From: Pricia antarctica
GTDB taxonomy: Bacteria; Bacteroidota; Bacteroidia; Flavobacteriales; Flavobacteriaceae
DNA: 64,000 nt
Assembly (NCBI GenBank): GCA_011050085.1
Contig: DRGL01000023.1
Coordinates: forward strand, 244,571-308,570
Direction: 5' to 3'
Shown here: positions 28,270 through 40,611 of the stretch, piece after piece
How positions within the stretch are numbered: position 1 is the first letter of the stretch
Layout: every line of letters begins with the position of its first letter
Made by a program: the position numbers and the translations under genes
The notes under the pieces: model-generated
Database searches by the model: none
The model's input: the letters and a program-made list of their open reading frames with translations, nothing else
What the model was told of the DNA's origin: nothing

Positions 28270-29250
28270 ATGCGTCATCCAAAAATTACTTACCTTTTAG
28301 CTGCGGCGCTAATAGTTTTATTATCCTGCAATAAAGATTCCGCAACGGATAATGAGCAAATTGACTTTCAAGATACGGATACAGAAAGCCCTGAGTCGGC
28401 AAAACCGAATTCGGGTAATGCAGATAGGGCCATGGCCCAACAATTATATATCGATTATTATAAGGCTTCAACAAACATCAATACTGATATCTCATGGACT
28501 GGCAGTGTACCCGATTGTACGGCCGGTAGTGTGCCTCAGGTGACCATGGACAAAATCTTTTTACGCCTGTCATATTTCAGAAAAGCAGTAGGCTTAAACA
28601 ATAGTGTTGCTAACAATTTACTTAAGAGTGAAAAGGCACAAAAAGCAGCATTGATGATGCATGCCAATGGAACTTTAAACCACTTCCCCCCTAATGATTG
28701 GAAATGTTTTACGGTAGATGGTGAAGAGGCTGCGGGGAACTCGCTACTAACATCGACAAAAAACGCCGAAGCTATTGATTCTTATATGAGAGATCAAGGT
28801 GACGATAACTATCCCGTTGGTCATAGAAGATGGTTATTATGGCCGGAACTTCAGGAAATTGGTATTGGTAATACAAGTAGTTATAATGCAATTTGGGTAC
28901 TCGGCAACCCTGGTACGCGTCTTGAAGATACACCTGAATTTATCGCATGGCCACCACAAGGCTTTTTACCCAAACAATTGGCCTATTCTAGATGGTCTTT
29001 TTCCATCGCTAAAGCTGATTTTAGGGAAACCCAAATTTCTATGAATATTAAAAATGGAAGAAGTATTGCAGTAGAGGTTGAAGAACTGACCGGTATTTAC
29101 GGAGACAACACCATTGTTTGGAAACCTGATGTGAATGTAAATACCCTTACGGAAGATACCACCTACGTTGTATCACTTGAAAATGTAATTCTTGATGGTA
29201 TTGTTAAAGACTTTGATTACGAAGTCACACTCTTCGATGTAGACCAATAG
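28270..29250 (+). CDS. CAP (SCP/PR1-like) domain lipoprotein
   Basis: A 326-residue protein with a lipoprotein signal; the lipobox LLSC places the lipidated Cys at about residue 20. A low-complexity acidic linker follows. A CAP-like domain occupies about residues 85-240: VTMDKIFLRLSYFRKAVGL, ALMMHANGTLNHFPP with the conserved His, EAAGNSLL, and GHRRWLLWPELQEIGIG. The C-terminal 90 residues look like a beta domain. CAP proteins are secreted and have varied or unknown functions. The last base is only four bases from the stop of the convergent nadD gene, with no hairpin between them. Confidence 0.8.
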   Translation: MRHPKITYLLAAALIVLLSCNKDSATDNEQIDFQDTDTESPESAKPNSGNADRAMAQQLYIDYYKASTNINTDISWTGSVPDCTAGSVPQVTMDKIFLRLSYFRKAVGLNNSVANNLLKSEKAQKAALMMHANGTLNHFPPNDWKCFTVDGEEAAGNSLLTSTKNAEAIDSYMRDQGDDNYPVGHRRWLLWPELQEIGIGNTSSYNAIWVLGNPGTRLEDTPEFIAWPPQGFLPKQLAYSRWSFSIAKADFRETQISMNIKNGRSIAVEVEELTGIYGDNTIVWKPDVNVNTLTEDTTYVVSLENVILDGIVKDFDYEVTLFDVDQ

Positions 29251-29254
29251 GCTT

Positions 29255-29839
29255 TCATCGATAAAAGTTCATCTCATCCATGTATTTCCATACCTTATTG
29301 GGCAGTAATGGTCTAATATTTTTACCTAAACTATGATTTTTTCGGATAAATGTGGATGAAATTTCCATTATAGGAGCTTCGACCTTTTTGATTTTAGGAT
29401 GACCTTTGAAAATGCTTTCAGTCTGGCCTTTGGAAATCCTAGGATAAACATATATATGGTGATGCTCTAAGATAACCTCATAATTTTTCCATTTGTGAAA
29501 ATTATTGAGATTATCCTCACCCATAATCAAGCTAAACTGGTACGTTGCATCATATTTCTCGTTTAAATAAATCAAGGTGTCAACGGTGTAATTAGGCTGT
29601 GGCAAGTCGAACTCGATCTTACTTGGTTTTAGTTTAGTATAGTCCTCCACAGCTTCATATACCATTTGATAACGATGATGATTATCGAGCAAAGATTGCT
29701 TTTTTTTAAAAGGACTCATTGGTGTTATGACAAACCAGACCTCGTCTAAATCAGAAAACTCGACCATATGATTTGCAATAACCAAATGACCGATGTGAAT
29801 AGGATTAAACGTACCAAAATAAAGACCGACTTTTTTCAT
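29255..29839 (-). CDS. nadD: Nicotinate-nucleotide adenylyltransferase
   Basis: A 194-residue nucleotidyltransferase. The ATP-binding GTFNPIHIGHLVIANHM is at residues 9-25, and the second signature SSTFIRKNHSLGKNIRPLLP is near the C terminus. It adenylates nicotinate mononucleotide in NAD synthesis. Length is typical. The gene is the last of a minus-strand run yicC-gmk-nadD, 16 bases after gmk, an order I recall as common in flavobacteria. Confidence 0.95.
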   Translation of the reverse strand: MKKVGLYFGTFNPIHIGHLVIANHMVEFSDLDEVWFVITPMSPFKKKQSLLDNHHRYQMVYEAVEDYTKLKPSKIEFDLPQPNYTVDTLIYLNEKYDATYQFSLIMGEDNLNNFHKWKNYEVILEHHHIYVYPRISKGQTESIFKGHPKIKKVEAPIMEISSTFIRKNHSLGKNIRPLLPNKVWKYMDEMNFYR

Positions 29840-29855
29840 GTATTGAATACATTTC

Positions 29856-30443
29856 TCATTTCTCGGTCGGTTTGACCGCTATAAAGTCCGCCACAAGATT
29901 GTGGGCTTCCTGAAGTGCAGTATCTAAATCGTAATTTTTAATTATTTTATCGAACTGTGGAGCTGTGGCCAGTTCTACGGAAGCCTTCGCTATACGCATG
30001 TTGATCTTATCATCACTTTCGGTACTGCGCTTTTTCAACCGAATTTTCAGTTCGTCAATACTAGGTGGTTTTACGAAAACTGCTAAAGTTTCTTTTGGGA
30101 ATTTTTTTTTGATACGTAAGCCACCAGCAACATCAATATCAAATATGACATTTTTACCCTCATCCCACAATCTTTCGATTTCACTTTTTAAGGTTCCATA
30201 AAAATTATCTCGATATACCTCTTCCCATTCCAAAAAATCGCCGGTCTTAATATGATTTTTGAATTCCGAGATGGACATAAAATAATAATGCTCCCCGTTT
30301 TTCTCCTTGATTCGTCGCGGTCTTGAAGTTGCCGAAACCGAAAAAGCGAGATTTAGCTCAGCCTGTTCCAAAAGATGTCGCACAATAGTAGTTTTACCAC
30401 TACCTGAGGGTGCCGAAAATATGATGAGTTTACCGCCTGCCAT
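29856..30443 (-). CDS. gmk: Guanylate kinase
   Basis: A 195-residue P-loop kinase that phosphorylates GMP to GDP. The Walker A motif is SAPSGSGKTTIVRHL at residues 9-23. The GMP-binding region SATSRPRRIKEKNGEHYYF (about 37-55) is complete, with the FLEWEEVYRDNFYGT segment and the lid SIDELKIRLKKRSTESDD. It starts 60 bases after the yicC stop and is followed 16 bases on by nadD, so all three are probably one transcript. Confidence 0.96.
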   Translation of the reverse strand: MAGGKLIIFSAPSGSGKTTIVRHLLEQAELNLAFSVSATSRPRRIKEKNGEHYYFMSISEFKNHIKTGDFLEWEEVYRDNFYGTLKSEIERLWDEGKNVIFDIDVAGGLRIKKKFPKETLAVFVKPPSIDELKIRLKKRSTESDDKINMRIAKASVELATAPQFDKIIKNYDLDTALQEAHNLVADFIAVKPTEK

Positions 30444-30502
30444 GAAAATGGTAGTTTTTAATTTTGTAGTTCTTTACCGTTGATGCGATTATCAACTATT
30501 TT

Positions 30503-31360
30503 CTACAGAACGTTAAGCATTTGCTCTTTGATCTTCTCTAATTCGTCTTTCATTTGAACGACCAACTGCTGCATTGGGGCGTAATTGGCCTTTGAACCAA
30601 TGGTATTGATTTCACGACCGATTTCTTGGGCGATGAAACCCAATTTCTTACCATTTGAATCTTTTGAACTCAAGGTGGTGGCGAAATAATTTAGGTGATT
30701 ATCCAACCGTACTTTTTCTTCTGTGATATCGTACTTTTCGAGATAATAGACAAGTTCTTGCTCGAAACGGTTTTCATCAACATCGGCTTTTAGATCGGAA
30801 ATCGCTTTCTCAAGTCGACTACGAACCTCAGATTGACGGTCAGGGTCCATCTGCTCTACCTTACCTAATAATATCTGTAGATTCTGAATACGAAGTAAAA
30901 AATCTTTTTCCAAAACCAAACCCTCTTCCGATCGAAAAGTCATAATCTCTCTCAGCGCCTCCTTCACGGCTAGCGTTATGGTGTCATATTCGTCGGCCTC
31001 GATATCTTCCCGCTCCGTTTTCAAGGCATCGGGCATTCGAAGCGCCATTTCCAATAGGCGTAAATCATCACCATCGGCAATCGACCTTAATTGCCCCATA
31101 TATTCCTTAATGGCCGATTCGTTTACTTCTGCAGTAGTCTCCTTTCCGGTAAATTCAACGTATAGACTGAAATCAATTTTACCACGTGACAGGGCACTGG
31201 CAATAGTCTTTCGTATTTCCAATTCCTTTTCACGATAGGCCGAGGGCATACGAGCGTTGAGATCTAAACTCTTACTGTTCAGGGATTTTAGCTCAACGGT
31301 AATTTTTTTTGAGGGAAGCTGTATGATATGCTTCCCGAATCCTGTCATGGATTGAATCAT
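30503..31360 (-). CDS. yicC: YicC-family endoribonuclease
   Basis: A 285-residue protein matching YicC/YloC end to end: IQSMTGFGKHI at the N terminus, VELKSLNSKSLDLNARMP, and the C-terminal DUF1732 block GKKLGFIAQEIGREINTIGS followed by VQMKDELEKIKEQMLNV. YicC proteins are stress-related RNases; E. coli YicC has been linked to small-RNA turnover. Next to gmk, the arrangement is widely conserved. It is the first gene of the yicC-gmk-nadD run. Confidence 0.93.
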   Translation of the reverse strand: MIQSMTGFGKHIIQLPSKKITVELKSLNSKSLDLNARMPSAYREKELEIRKTIASALSRGKIDFSLYVEFTGKETTAEVNESAIKEYMGQLRSIADGDDLRLLEMALRMPDALKTEREDIEADEYDTITLAVKEALREIMTFRSEEGLVLEKDFLLRIQNLQILLGKVEQMDPDRQSEVRSRLEKAISDLKADVDENRFEQELVYYLEKYDITEEKVRLDNHLNYFATTLSSKDSNGKKLGFIAQEIGREINTIGSKANYAPMQQLVVQMKDELEKIKEQMLNVL

Positions 31361-31463
31361 AAAGTATTATTGGATTTTGGCAAATACAAATATAGGTTAG
31401 ATTAAGAGTAATGGTCGCAAATTTCAGTTTACAACCGAACACTACTGCTAACGCCTACATCTT

Positions 31464-32219
31464 TCAGAGTTCTTTAATTTTAATATCACGAAACGAGACC
31501 ATGTTACCGTGATCTTGCAAAGCGATTTTTCCTTTAATGAATTTTCCAAAGCCGTCCCAGTCCGCAAATTTGGACTTTGATACCATAGCATTCCAAATTT
31601 CGTTGCCTACAGGAAAAGTGACCACTTCTTGGCCATTCAGCTCTACACTTCCTGTTTTTTCATCGTTATTTACGGTAATTACCATAGTGTTCCACTCCCC
31701 GACCGGGTTTGTAACATCTTTTTTAGGCGCAACCATATCATATAACGCACCGGACTGATGGGTAGTGCCAGCTTTAGCATCAGGATGCTTCTCATTGTCG
31801 AGTATTTGAATTTCCGGACCGGTATTATAGGGTTTTTCAAATTTTTCATCTTCCTGTACGCCATACATTACCCCACTATTGCCAGCTTCCGAAATTTTCC
31901 AGTCTAGCGACAAAATGAAATTGGTATATTCCTTCTCCGTAACCAAATCATAAAGTTTGCCTTCTGGACGTTCTTTCGGGGGATAATATACCATAGCACC
32001 ATCCTCTATTTTCCAGACATCCGAAACACCTTCGGCCTGGTATTCTTTCCAGCCATCGAAAGAGGTGCCGTCAAAAAGAACCGTCCATTCCTTCGGAGGT
32101 TCATCCGCTTTGGTCTCTTCAACGCGCTCTGCGGTCATTTCTTTTTGTGATTTTTCAGTTTTATCCTTGCAAGCGAAAAGTGTGGTTGCAATACATAAGG
32201 TCAAGATCAGATTTTTCAT
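31464..32219 (-). CDS. DUF1080 lipoprotein (3-keto-disaccharide hydrolase family)
   Basis: A 251-residue protein with a lipoprotein signal (lipobox LFAC, Cys at about 17), then an acidic linker. From about residue 44 it is a DUF1080 jelly-roll domain: WTVLFDGTSFDGWKEY, DWKISEAGNSGVMYG, GPEIQILDNEKHPDA, SGALYDMVAPKKDVTNP, GEWNTMVITV and IALQDHGNMVSFRDIKIK at the end. The family includes enzymes that break the glycosidic bond of 3-keto-glycosides. The lipid anchor puts it in the periplasm or on the surface. It follows the TIM-barrel gene at 32285 with a 65-base gap on the same strand and faces a GMC oxidoreductase, which supports a 3-keto-sugar route. Its actual substrate is not visible. Confidence 0.87.
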   Translation of the reverse strand: MKNLILTLCIATTLFACKDKTEKSQKEMTAERVEETKADEPPKEWTVLFDGTSFDGWKEYQAEGVSDVWKIEDGAMVYYPPKERPEGKLYDLVTEKEYTNFILSLDWKISEAGNSGVMYGVQEDEKFEKPYNTGPEIQILDNEKHPDAKAGTTHQSGALYDMVAPKKDVTNPVGEWNTMVITVNNDEKTGSVELNGQEVVTFPVGNEIWNAMVSKSKFADWDGFGKFIKGKIALQDHGNMVSFRDIKIKEL

Positions 32220-32284
32220 GCTAACTAGATTTGAAAAGGATTTTGATATAAATATTCTTTAAAAAAATGGTGCTAATTGAATTG

Positions 32285-33343
32285 CTATCTATCGAGGCCC
32301 AATATCTTTTTTAATCGGTCTTCGTCGATATCAGCACCGGCAAAATCATCAAAAGCCCTTTCGGTAGCTTCGATAATATGATCTTGAATGAAAATGGCAC
32401 CTTCCCTAGCGCCCTGCTCGGGACTCTTTATACAACATTCCCATTCCATAACTGCCCAAACGTCACAGCCATATTGAGTCAGTTTTGAGAAAATGGTCTT
32501 GAAATCGATTTGGCCATCACCTAAGGAGCGGTATCTTCCTGCACGATCTCCCCAATTATTATAACCGCCGAAGGCACCTTTCTTTCCTGTTGGGTTGAAC
32601 TCCGAATCCTTTACATGAAAAGATTTTATGAATTCATGATAATGGTCGATGTACTCGATATAATCTAATTGTTGCAATACAAAGTGACTTGGGTCGTACA
32701 AGATATTGACCCGTTTATGGTTACCGGTAGCTTCTAAAAATCGCTCGAAAGTGTCCCCATCATGAAGGTCTTCACCAGGATGGATTTCATAGCAGACATC
32801 TACACCTTCTTTATCATAATGGTCTAATATCGGCATCCAGCGTTTGGCCAATTCTTCGAAGCCCATTTCTACCAATCCGGGTGGACGTTGCGGCCATGGA
32901 TGCCATGTATGCCAGAGTAAGGCACCTGAAAAAGTGGCGTGCGTTTTTAATCCTAATCTTCTACTAGCGGTTGCCGCCTTTTTTACGACATCTACCGCCC
33001 ATTCTGTTCGGGCCTTCGGGTTGTTCTTGACCTTGTCAGGGGCAAAATTATCGAACATTAGGTCGTAAGCGGGATGAACGGCCACCAATTGACCCTGTAA
33101 ATGAGTTGAAAGCTCGGTAATTTCGAGACCGTAAGAATTGATTTTTCCTTTTAACTCGTCACAATAATCCTGACTTTCCGCGGCCTTATCCAAATCGATT
33201 AGAAAAGATTCCCAAGTCGGAATCTGAATGCCTTTATATCCTAAATCAGCCGCCCATTTGCACATACCATCCAAAGAATTGAAAGGTGCTTTATCATTTA
33301 CGAATTGCGCCAAAAAAACAGCAGGTCCTTTAATTGTTTTCAT
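32285..33343 (-). CDS. Sugar phosphate isomerase/epimerase-family TIM barrel (cytoplasmic)
   Basis: A 352-residue AP-endonuclease-2-like TIM barrel. It has no export signal (MKTIKGPAVFLAQFVNDK). The likely metal ligands are in VDVCYEIHPGE (Glu), ILYDPSHFVLQ (Asp, His), KSFHVKDSEF (His) and AVMEWECC (Glu). Such proteins isomerise or epimerise free or modified sugars; some act on 3-keto or 2-keto sugars. It is the first gene of a pair with the DUF1080 lipoprotein and is divergent from the GMC gene at 33501 across a 157-base spacer that should hold both promoters. Being cytoplasmic, it would act after uptake. Confidence 0.87.
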   Translation of the reverse strand: MKTIKGPAVFLAQFVNDKAPFNSLDGMCKWAADLGYKGIQIPTWESFLIDLDKAAESQDYCDELKGKINSYGLEITELSTHLQGQLVAVHPAYDLMFDNFAPDKVKNNPKARTEWAVDVVKKAATASRRLGLKTHATFSGALLWHTWHPWPQRPPGLVEMGFEELAKRWMPILDHYDKEGVDVCYEIHPGEDLHDGDTFERFLEATGNHKRVNILYDPSHFVLQQLDYIEYIDHYHEFIKSFHVKDSEFNPTGKKGAFGGYNNWGDRAGRYRSLGDGQIDFKTIFSKLTQYGCDVWAVMEWECCIKSPEQGAREGAIFIQDHIIEATERAFDDFAGADIDEDRLKKILGLDR

Positions 33344-33500
33344 TCTTTTATAATTTCCTATTTACTATTGAACACGTCCTAAATTGCAATCGGTTTGATA
33401 ATAAGCCCTATATTTAATTCCAGTATATTCCATATTGTAAGATTCCTACGGGAAGCGATAAATATAAGGAAAACCATCAGAAATAAAATAGAATTGCACT

Positions 33501-35204
33501 ATGAATGTAGCTGAAGAATATGATGCGATTGTTATTGGTACCGGAATCAGTGGAGGCTGGGCTGCCAAGGAACTTTGCGAGGGGGGACTAAAGACGCTAG
33601 TGCTCGAGCGTGGACGAATGGTCAAGCATATTGAGGATTATCCCACTATGAACGATGACGCTTGGGATTACCCATTGAAAGGCGAGCTATCGCAAGAGGA
33701 CGAAAAAAAATATCACGTTCAAAAAAGGGTAGGATGGGCACCTATGGAAGACAACAAGCATTTCTTTGTTAATGACCTTGACCACCCCTATGTAGAAACC
33801 AAGCGTTTTGATTGGATTCGTGGCTATCAGGTCGGCGGAAGATCACTTACCTGGGGCCGTCAAAGCTATCGATGGAGCGATATCGATTTTGGGGCGAACA
33901 AAAAAGAAGGCATTAGCATCGACTGGCCCGTACGCTACGCCGATATTTCACCTTGGTACGATAAGGTGGAGGAGTATATTGGGGTCAGCGGCGAAAAACT
34001 AGGGCTAGAGGTTTTGCCCGATGGTAAATTTCAGCCCAAAATGGACCTTAACTGCGTTGAAGAGGATTTTAAGAAATCCGTAGCGGAGAAATTCGACGAT
34101 GGACGCTTGGTCACCATTGGCCGAACGGCCCATATCACCGATCCGGAAGCTACTTTTGAGGGCCGGGGTGTTTGCCAATATCGCAATCGCTGCAGCAGAG
34201 GCTGTCCATTCGGGGGATATTTCAGTAGTAATTCATCTACACTTCCGGCAGCGGAACGCACGGGCAATATGACACTTAGGGCAAACTCCATCGTCTACGA
34301 AATCATTTATGACGATACAAAAAAACAAGCGACGGGCGTCAAGATTATTGATGCTGAGAGCAATGAAAAAATGGAATTCAATGCAAAAATCATTTTTCTT
34401 TGCGCTTCGTCCATGGCCTCCGTTGGCATATTGTTGCAGTCAAAAAGCGAACGCTTTCCCAATGGCATGGGTAATGATTCCGACGCTCTCGGTCGCGGCA
34501 TCATGGACCATCATTATAAATTAGGTGCCACGGCCAAAGTGGACGGCTATCTTGATAAGTATTTTAAGGGCCGGCGAGCTAATGGCTTCTATATTCCCCG
34601 ATTTGTAAATCTCAATGAAAAGACGAAGCGTGAGGGTTATTTACGGGGTTTTGGATATCAAGGAACAGCCAGTCGACAAGATTGGTCACAAAGTATTGCC
34701 GAATTAAGCTATGGTGCAGCTTTAAAGGAAGAAATATTGAAGCCTGGCAAATGGCAAATCGGAGTAACCGGTTTTGGCGAGTTTTTACCATATGACGACA
34801 ATCGTGTTACGCTCAGTAAAACCGAAAAAGATAAATGGGGTCTTCCTCAACTGGATTTCGACGTTGAATTCAAGGAAAACGAATTAAATATGCGTAAAGA
34901 CATAACCAAAGAAATTGTTAGCATGTTCAAGGAAGCTGGTTTCAGTGATGTGCAGCCTTATGACCAGCTAACCGGTCCGGGGTTGGGCATTCATGAAATG
35001 GGAGGCGCCAGAATGGGCCATAGCGCAGAAACCTCGGTAGTCAACAAAAACAATCAGGTACATAACGTTCCTAATGTTTATGTGACCGATGGCGCGTTCA
35101 TGACATCCTCAAACTGCGTTAATCCATCATTGACCTATATGGCTTTTACTGCGCGAGCGGCGGACCATGCGGTAAAGCAATTCAACTCTGGAAAATTTGC
35201 ATAG
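33501..35204 (+). CDS. GMC-family FAD oxidoreductase (possible glycoside 3-dehydrogenase), copy 1
   Basis: A 567-residue flavoprotein. FAD-binding YDAIVIGTGISGGWAAKEL is at residues 7-25, LVLERGR follows, and the C-terminal GMC block has GLGIHEMGGARMGH and SSNCVNPSLTYMAFTARAA with the conserved Asn. CQYRNRCSRGCPFG at about 225-238 gives Cys-x5-Cys-x3-Cys, close to the 3Fe-4S ligand pattern of bacterial FAD-dependent glucose/glucoside dehydrogenases. It has no signal peptide; homologous catalytic subunits are exported by riding on a Tat-signal small subunit. No small-subunit gene is adjacent to this copy; the only one in the window is beside copy 2 at 43559. It faces the TIM-barrel/DUF1080 pair. 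A cytoplasmic polyol or choline-type oxidase is the main alternative. Confidence 0.87.
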   Translation: MNVAEEYDAIVIGTGISGGWAAKELCEGGLKTLVLERGRMVKHIEDYPTMNDDAWDYPLKGELSQEDEKKYHVQKRVGWAPMEDNKHFFVNDLDHPYVETKRFDWIRGYQVGGRSLTWGRQSYRWSDIDFGANKKEGISIDWPVRYADISPWYDKVEEYIGVSGEKLGLEVLPDGKFQPKMDLNCVEEDFKKSVAEKFDDGRLVTIGRTAHITDPEATFEGRGVCQYRNRCSRGCPFGGYFSSNSSTLPAAERTGNMTLRANSIVYEIIYDDTKKQATGVKIIDAESNEKMEFNAKIIFLCASSMASVGILLQSKSERFPNGMGNDSDALGRGIMDHHYKLGATAKVDGYLDKYFKGRRANGFYIPRFVNLNEKTKREGYLRGFGYQGTASRQDWSQSIAELSYGAALKEEILKPGKWQIGVTGFGEFLPYDDNRVTLSKTEKDKWGLPQLDFDVEFKENELNMRKDITKEIVSMFKEAGFSDVQPYDQLTGPGLGIHEMGGARMGHSAETSVVNKNNQVHNVPNVYVTDGAFMTSSNCVNPSLTYMAFTARAADHAVKQFNSGKFA

Positions 35205-35303
35205 AGACGAACTTACAGCCCAATAGGGTACATCTGTACTTAAAATTTGTAACGAACAATACGAATGAATAATAGCACTAGGCTATAACCAGTACCAATC
35301 ACT

Positions 35304-35768
35304 ATGGAAAACGCTTCCGCCCGCGCTCTTTGGGGCGATTATCTTGACAAACATCTAGAACATGCTTTTGCAGGCACGCCTTTAGTGGATTATTTCTGCA
35401 ACAATGAACAAGATGCCAACGAATGTGCCGCACTTGTAAAAAGAGGTGTCAAAAGGGCAACATCCCATTCACTTCTTAGCTTACAGTATCGCAAACAACC
35501 TTTGCCAAAAATTGGTGATTTCATTGTCGTAACAGATTGGGAAGGACAGGCGCAGTGCATCGTTCGCACTACAAAGGTCACCTTGAAACCATTCTTTGCC
35601 ATAGATTCCGAATATGCCCAGCGCGAAGGCGAGGGTGACAAAAGTCTAGGCTACTGGAAGAAAGTGCACTGGGAATATTATAAAAAGGAGCTTGAAAACT
35701 TCGACCGCATACCGACCGAAAGTATGATTATTATCTGCCAAGAGTTTGAGATGGTATTTCAGCGATAA
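35304..35768 (+). CDS. ASCH-domain protein
   Basis: A 154-residue protein with an ASCH fold signature: KRGVKRATSHSLLSLQYRK, PLPKIGDFIVVTDWEGQAQC, and EGEGDKSLGYWKKVHWEYYK near the end. ASCH domains are related to PUA RNA-binding folds; some family members hydrolyse N4-acetylcytidine-type nucleosides. The role here is not certain. It lies 99 bases after the GMC gene and about 200 before the beta-galactosidase gene and shows no obvious link to sugar use. Confidence 0.85.
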   Translation: MENASARALWGDYLDKHLEHAFAGTPLVDYFCNNEQDANECAALVKRGVKRATSHSLLSLQYRKQPLPKIGDFIVVTDWEGQAQCIVRTTKVTLKPFFAIDSEYAQREGEGDKSLGYWKKVHWEYYKKELENFDRIPTESMIIICQEFEMVFQR

Positions 35769-35917
35769 CGGTCTTTTTAGACGAACCTAGGTATTAATTT
35801 CACAATTATCTCTTAGAATATTTGTGCGTTCTTCCAGTCAAGTCTGAAGTATCGCTGACCGACCAAGTAATCAAAACTTTTGGCAGTTTCATAGAACGCA
35901 TACCAAAAATCAACTAA

Positions 35918-39160
<3,243 letters not shown>

Positions 39161-39204
39161 TACGGATTCAAGGAAAGTAAAGCTATTCGATAGCTAGTAT
39201 AAAA

Positions 39205-39242
39205 AAAGCCCTCAAAGGATTTAGGTTCTTTAAGGGCTTTCT
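39205..39242. terminator. Terminator after the beta-galactosidase gene
   Basis: AAAGCCCTCAAAG and CTTTAAGGGCTTT form a hairpin (one mismatch) with a 10-base loop and a flanking A run before and T run after. It is 44 bases past the GH2 stop and 86 before the stop of the convergent Gfo/Idh/MocA gene, so it may serve both strands. Confidence 0.75.
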
Positions 39243-39327
39243 AATTTATTTGAAAAGAAATGCTAAACTTTAATCAATGGGTCAAAGTGTCTTTCCTATC
39301 TCGCTGGAATGTACTGCTATTATTAAA

Positions 39328-40467
39328 CTACTTCTCCAAATCTACCCAAACATTACCGTCTTTGTTCGACTCAACGGTAGCCTCGATAAAGTTCATACCA
39401 CGAACACCATCGGTCATTGTCGGAAATTCTCCATCGTCAAATTTCTTTCCACGAATAGCCTTTGAGACTCCCAAGTAAATGTTCGCCATGGAATCGAAAA
39501 TACCCTCAGGGTGACCCGGTGGCAATTTAGTTCCACCTAAAGAAAGCTTGCTATTGTAAGCATGACCGGGCTTATAGATTTGCGTGGGATTGGTATCGCT
39601 TAACAAATAAAGAAAATTCGGATTTTCCTGCTCCCAACGAAAAGCACCTTTTTCACCGTAAATTGAAATGCCCAATCCGTTTTCCTCGCCAGTGGCAACT
39701 TGGCTACTGCGAATGACACCTTTGACATGGTCGCCCATACGAATGAGAACAGTGCCATCAACATCCATTTTATTATCCTTGTACAAGTAATTGAAATCCG
39801 TCAATAGCGATTTCACCTTCAAGCCAGTGGTATACTCTACCATATTGAATGCGTGAACACCAATATCGCCCATACAGGAACTTATTCCGGCCTTTTTAGG
39901 GTCTAATCGCCAAACCGTGGATCTTTTCTTCTTATCATGAATAATTTCGTTTATCCAACCTTGATAATAAACAGCGTCGACCTTATGAATCTTACCTAAG
40001 ACTCCTTTTTTAATCATTTCGCGCATTTGACGTACCATAGGGTAACCCGTGTAGGTATGTGTCAACGCAAAAACAGTGCCCGCCTTTTTGTGGGCCTTCT
40101 GTAAAGTTTTGGCCTCTTCTAAAGAAGTGGTCATCGGTTTCTCGCAAATAACATGAAAACCGTTTTCAATAAGTTTCAAGGCCATTGGAAAGTGAAGAAA
40201 GTTTGGGGTAAGTATCGAGCATACCTGTATACGTTTGCTCGCGGGCAGTTTCATTTCTTCTTCGATAAAAGTGTCGAAATCTTTATAGATTCGATCTGTC
40301 GGCACATCGATTTCTTTGGCAAAAGCAATACTTTCCTTAATATCTGGATTGAAGACAGCACCTACAATTTCATAATTATCGTTAATTTGGGAAGCCACAC
40401 GGTGCAACACTCCGATCAGGGAGTCTCCGCCGCCTCCCAATATTCCTAATCTTATTTTTTTTGGCAT
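39328..40467 (-). CDS. Gfo/Idh/MocA-family NAD(P)-dependent oxidoreductase
   Basis: A 379-residue protein with a Rossmann fold at the N terminus (RLGILGGGGDSLIGVLHRVA), the family signature HVICEKPMTTSLEEAK with the active-site Lys (about residues 108-123), and the alpha/beta C-terminal domain with GDIGVHAFNMVEY carrying the catalytic His. No signal peptide is present, so it is cytoplasmic. The family oxidises or reduces sugar hydroxyls or ketones, including C3 of glucosides. In this setting it could reduce an imported 3-keto sugar or make one from a glycoside. It is the second gene of a minus-strand group, 144 bases after the MFS transporter gene. Confidence 0.9.
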   Translation of the reverse strand: MPKKIRLGILGGGGDSLIGVLHRVASQINDNYEIVGAVFNPDIKESIAFAKEIDVPTDRIYKDFDTFIEEEMKLPASKRIQVCSILTPNFLHFPMALKLIENGFHVICEKPMTTSLEEAKTLQKAHKKAGTVFALTHTYTGYPMVRQMREMIKKGVLGKIHKVDAVYYQGWINEIIHDKKKRSTVWRLDPKKAGISSCMGDIGVHAFNMVEYTTGLKVKSLLTDFNYLYKDNKMDVDGTVLIRMGDHVKGVIRSSQVATGEENGLGISIYGEKGAFRWEQENPNFLYLLSDTNPTQIYKPGHAYNSKLSLGGTKLPPGHPEGIFDSMANIYLGVSKAIRGKKFDDGEFPTMTDGVRGMNFIEATVESNKDGNVWVDLEK

Positions 40468-40611
40468 TTGCTACTTAATTTTAGTGTATTAAAATTTCAA
40501 TTATTTAGATGAGAGTAATTTAATAAATTTAATTGAGGAAAGACAACTGCAAGTGAAGGTCTTATTGAATTGCAAATCTCCTTGGTTTGAGCATTAGGTT
40601 CCTATAAACAA

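Noticed and set aside
30978..31238. 86-codon plus-strand ORF inside yicC
   Set aside because: It is an antisense shadow of a conserved gene, with serine-rich low-complexity composition.
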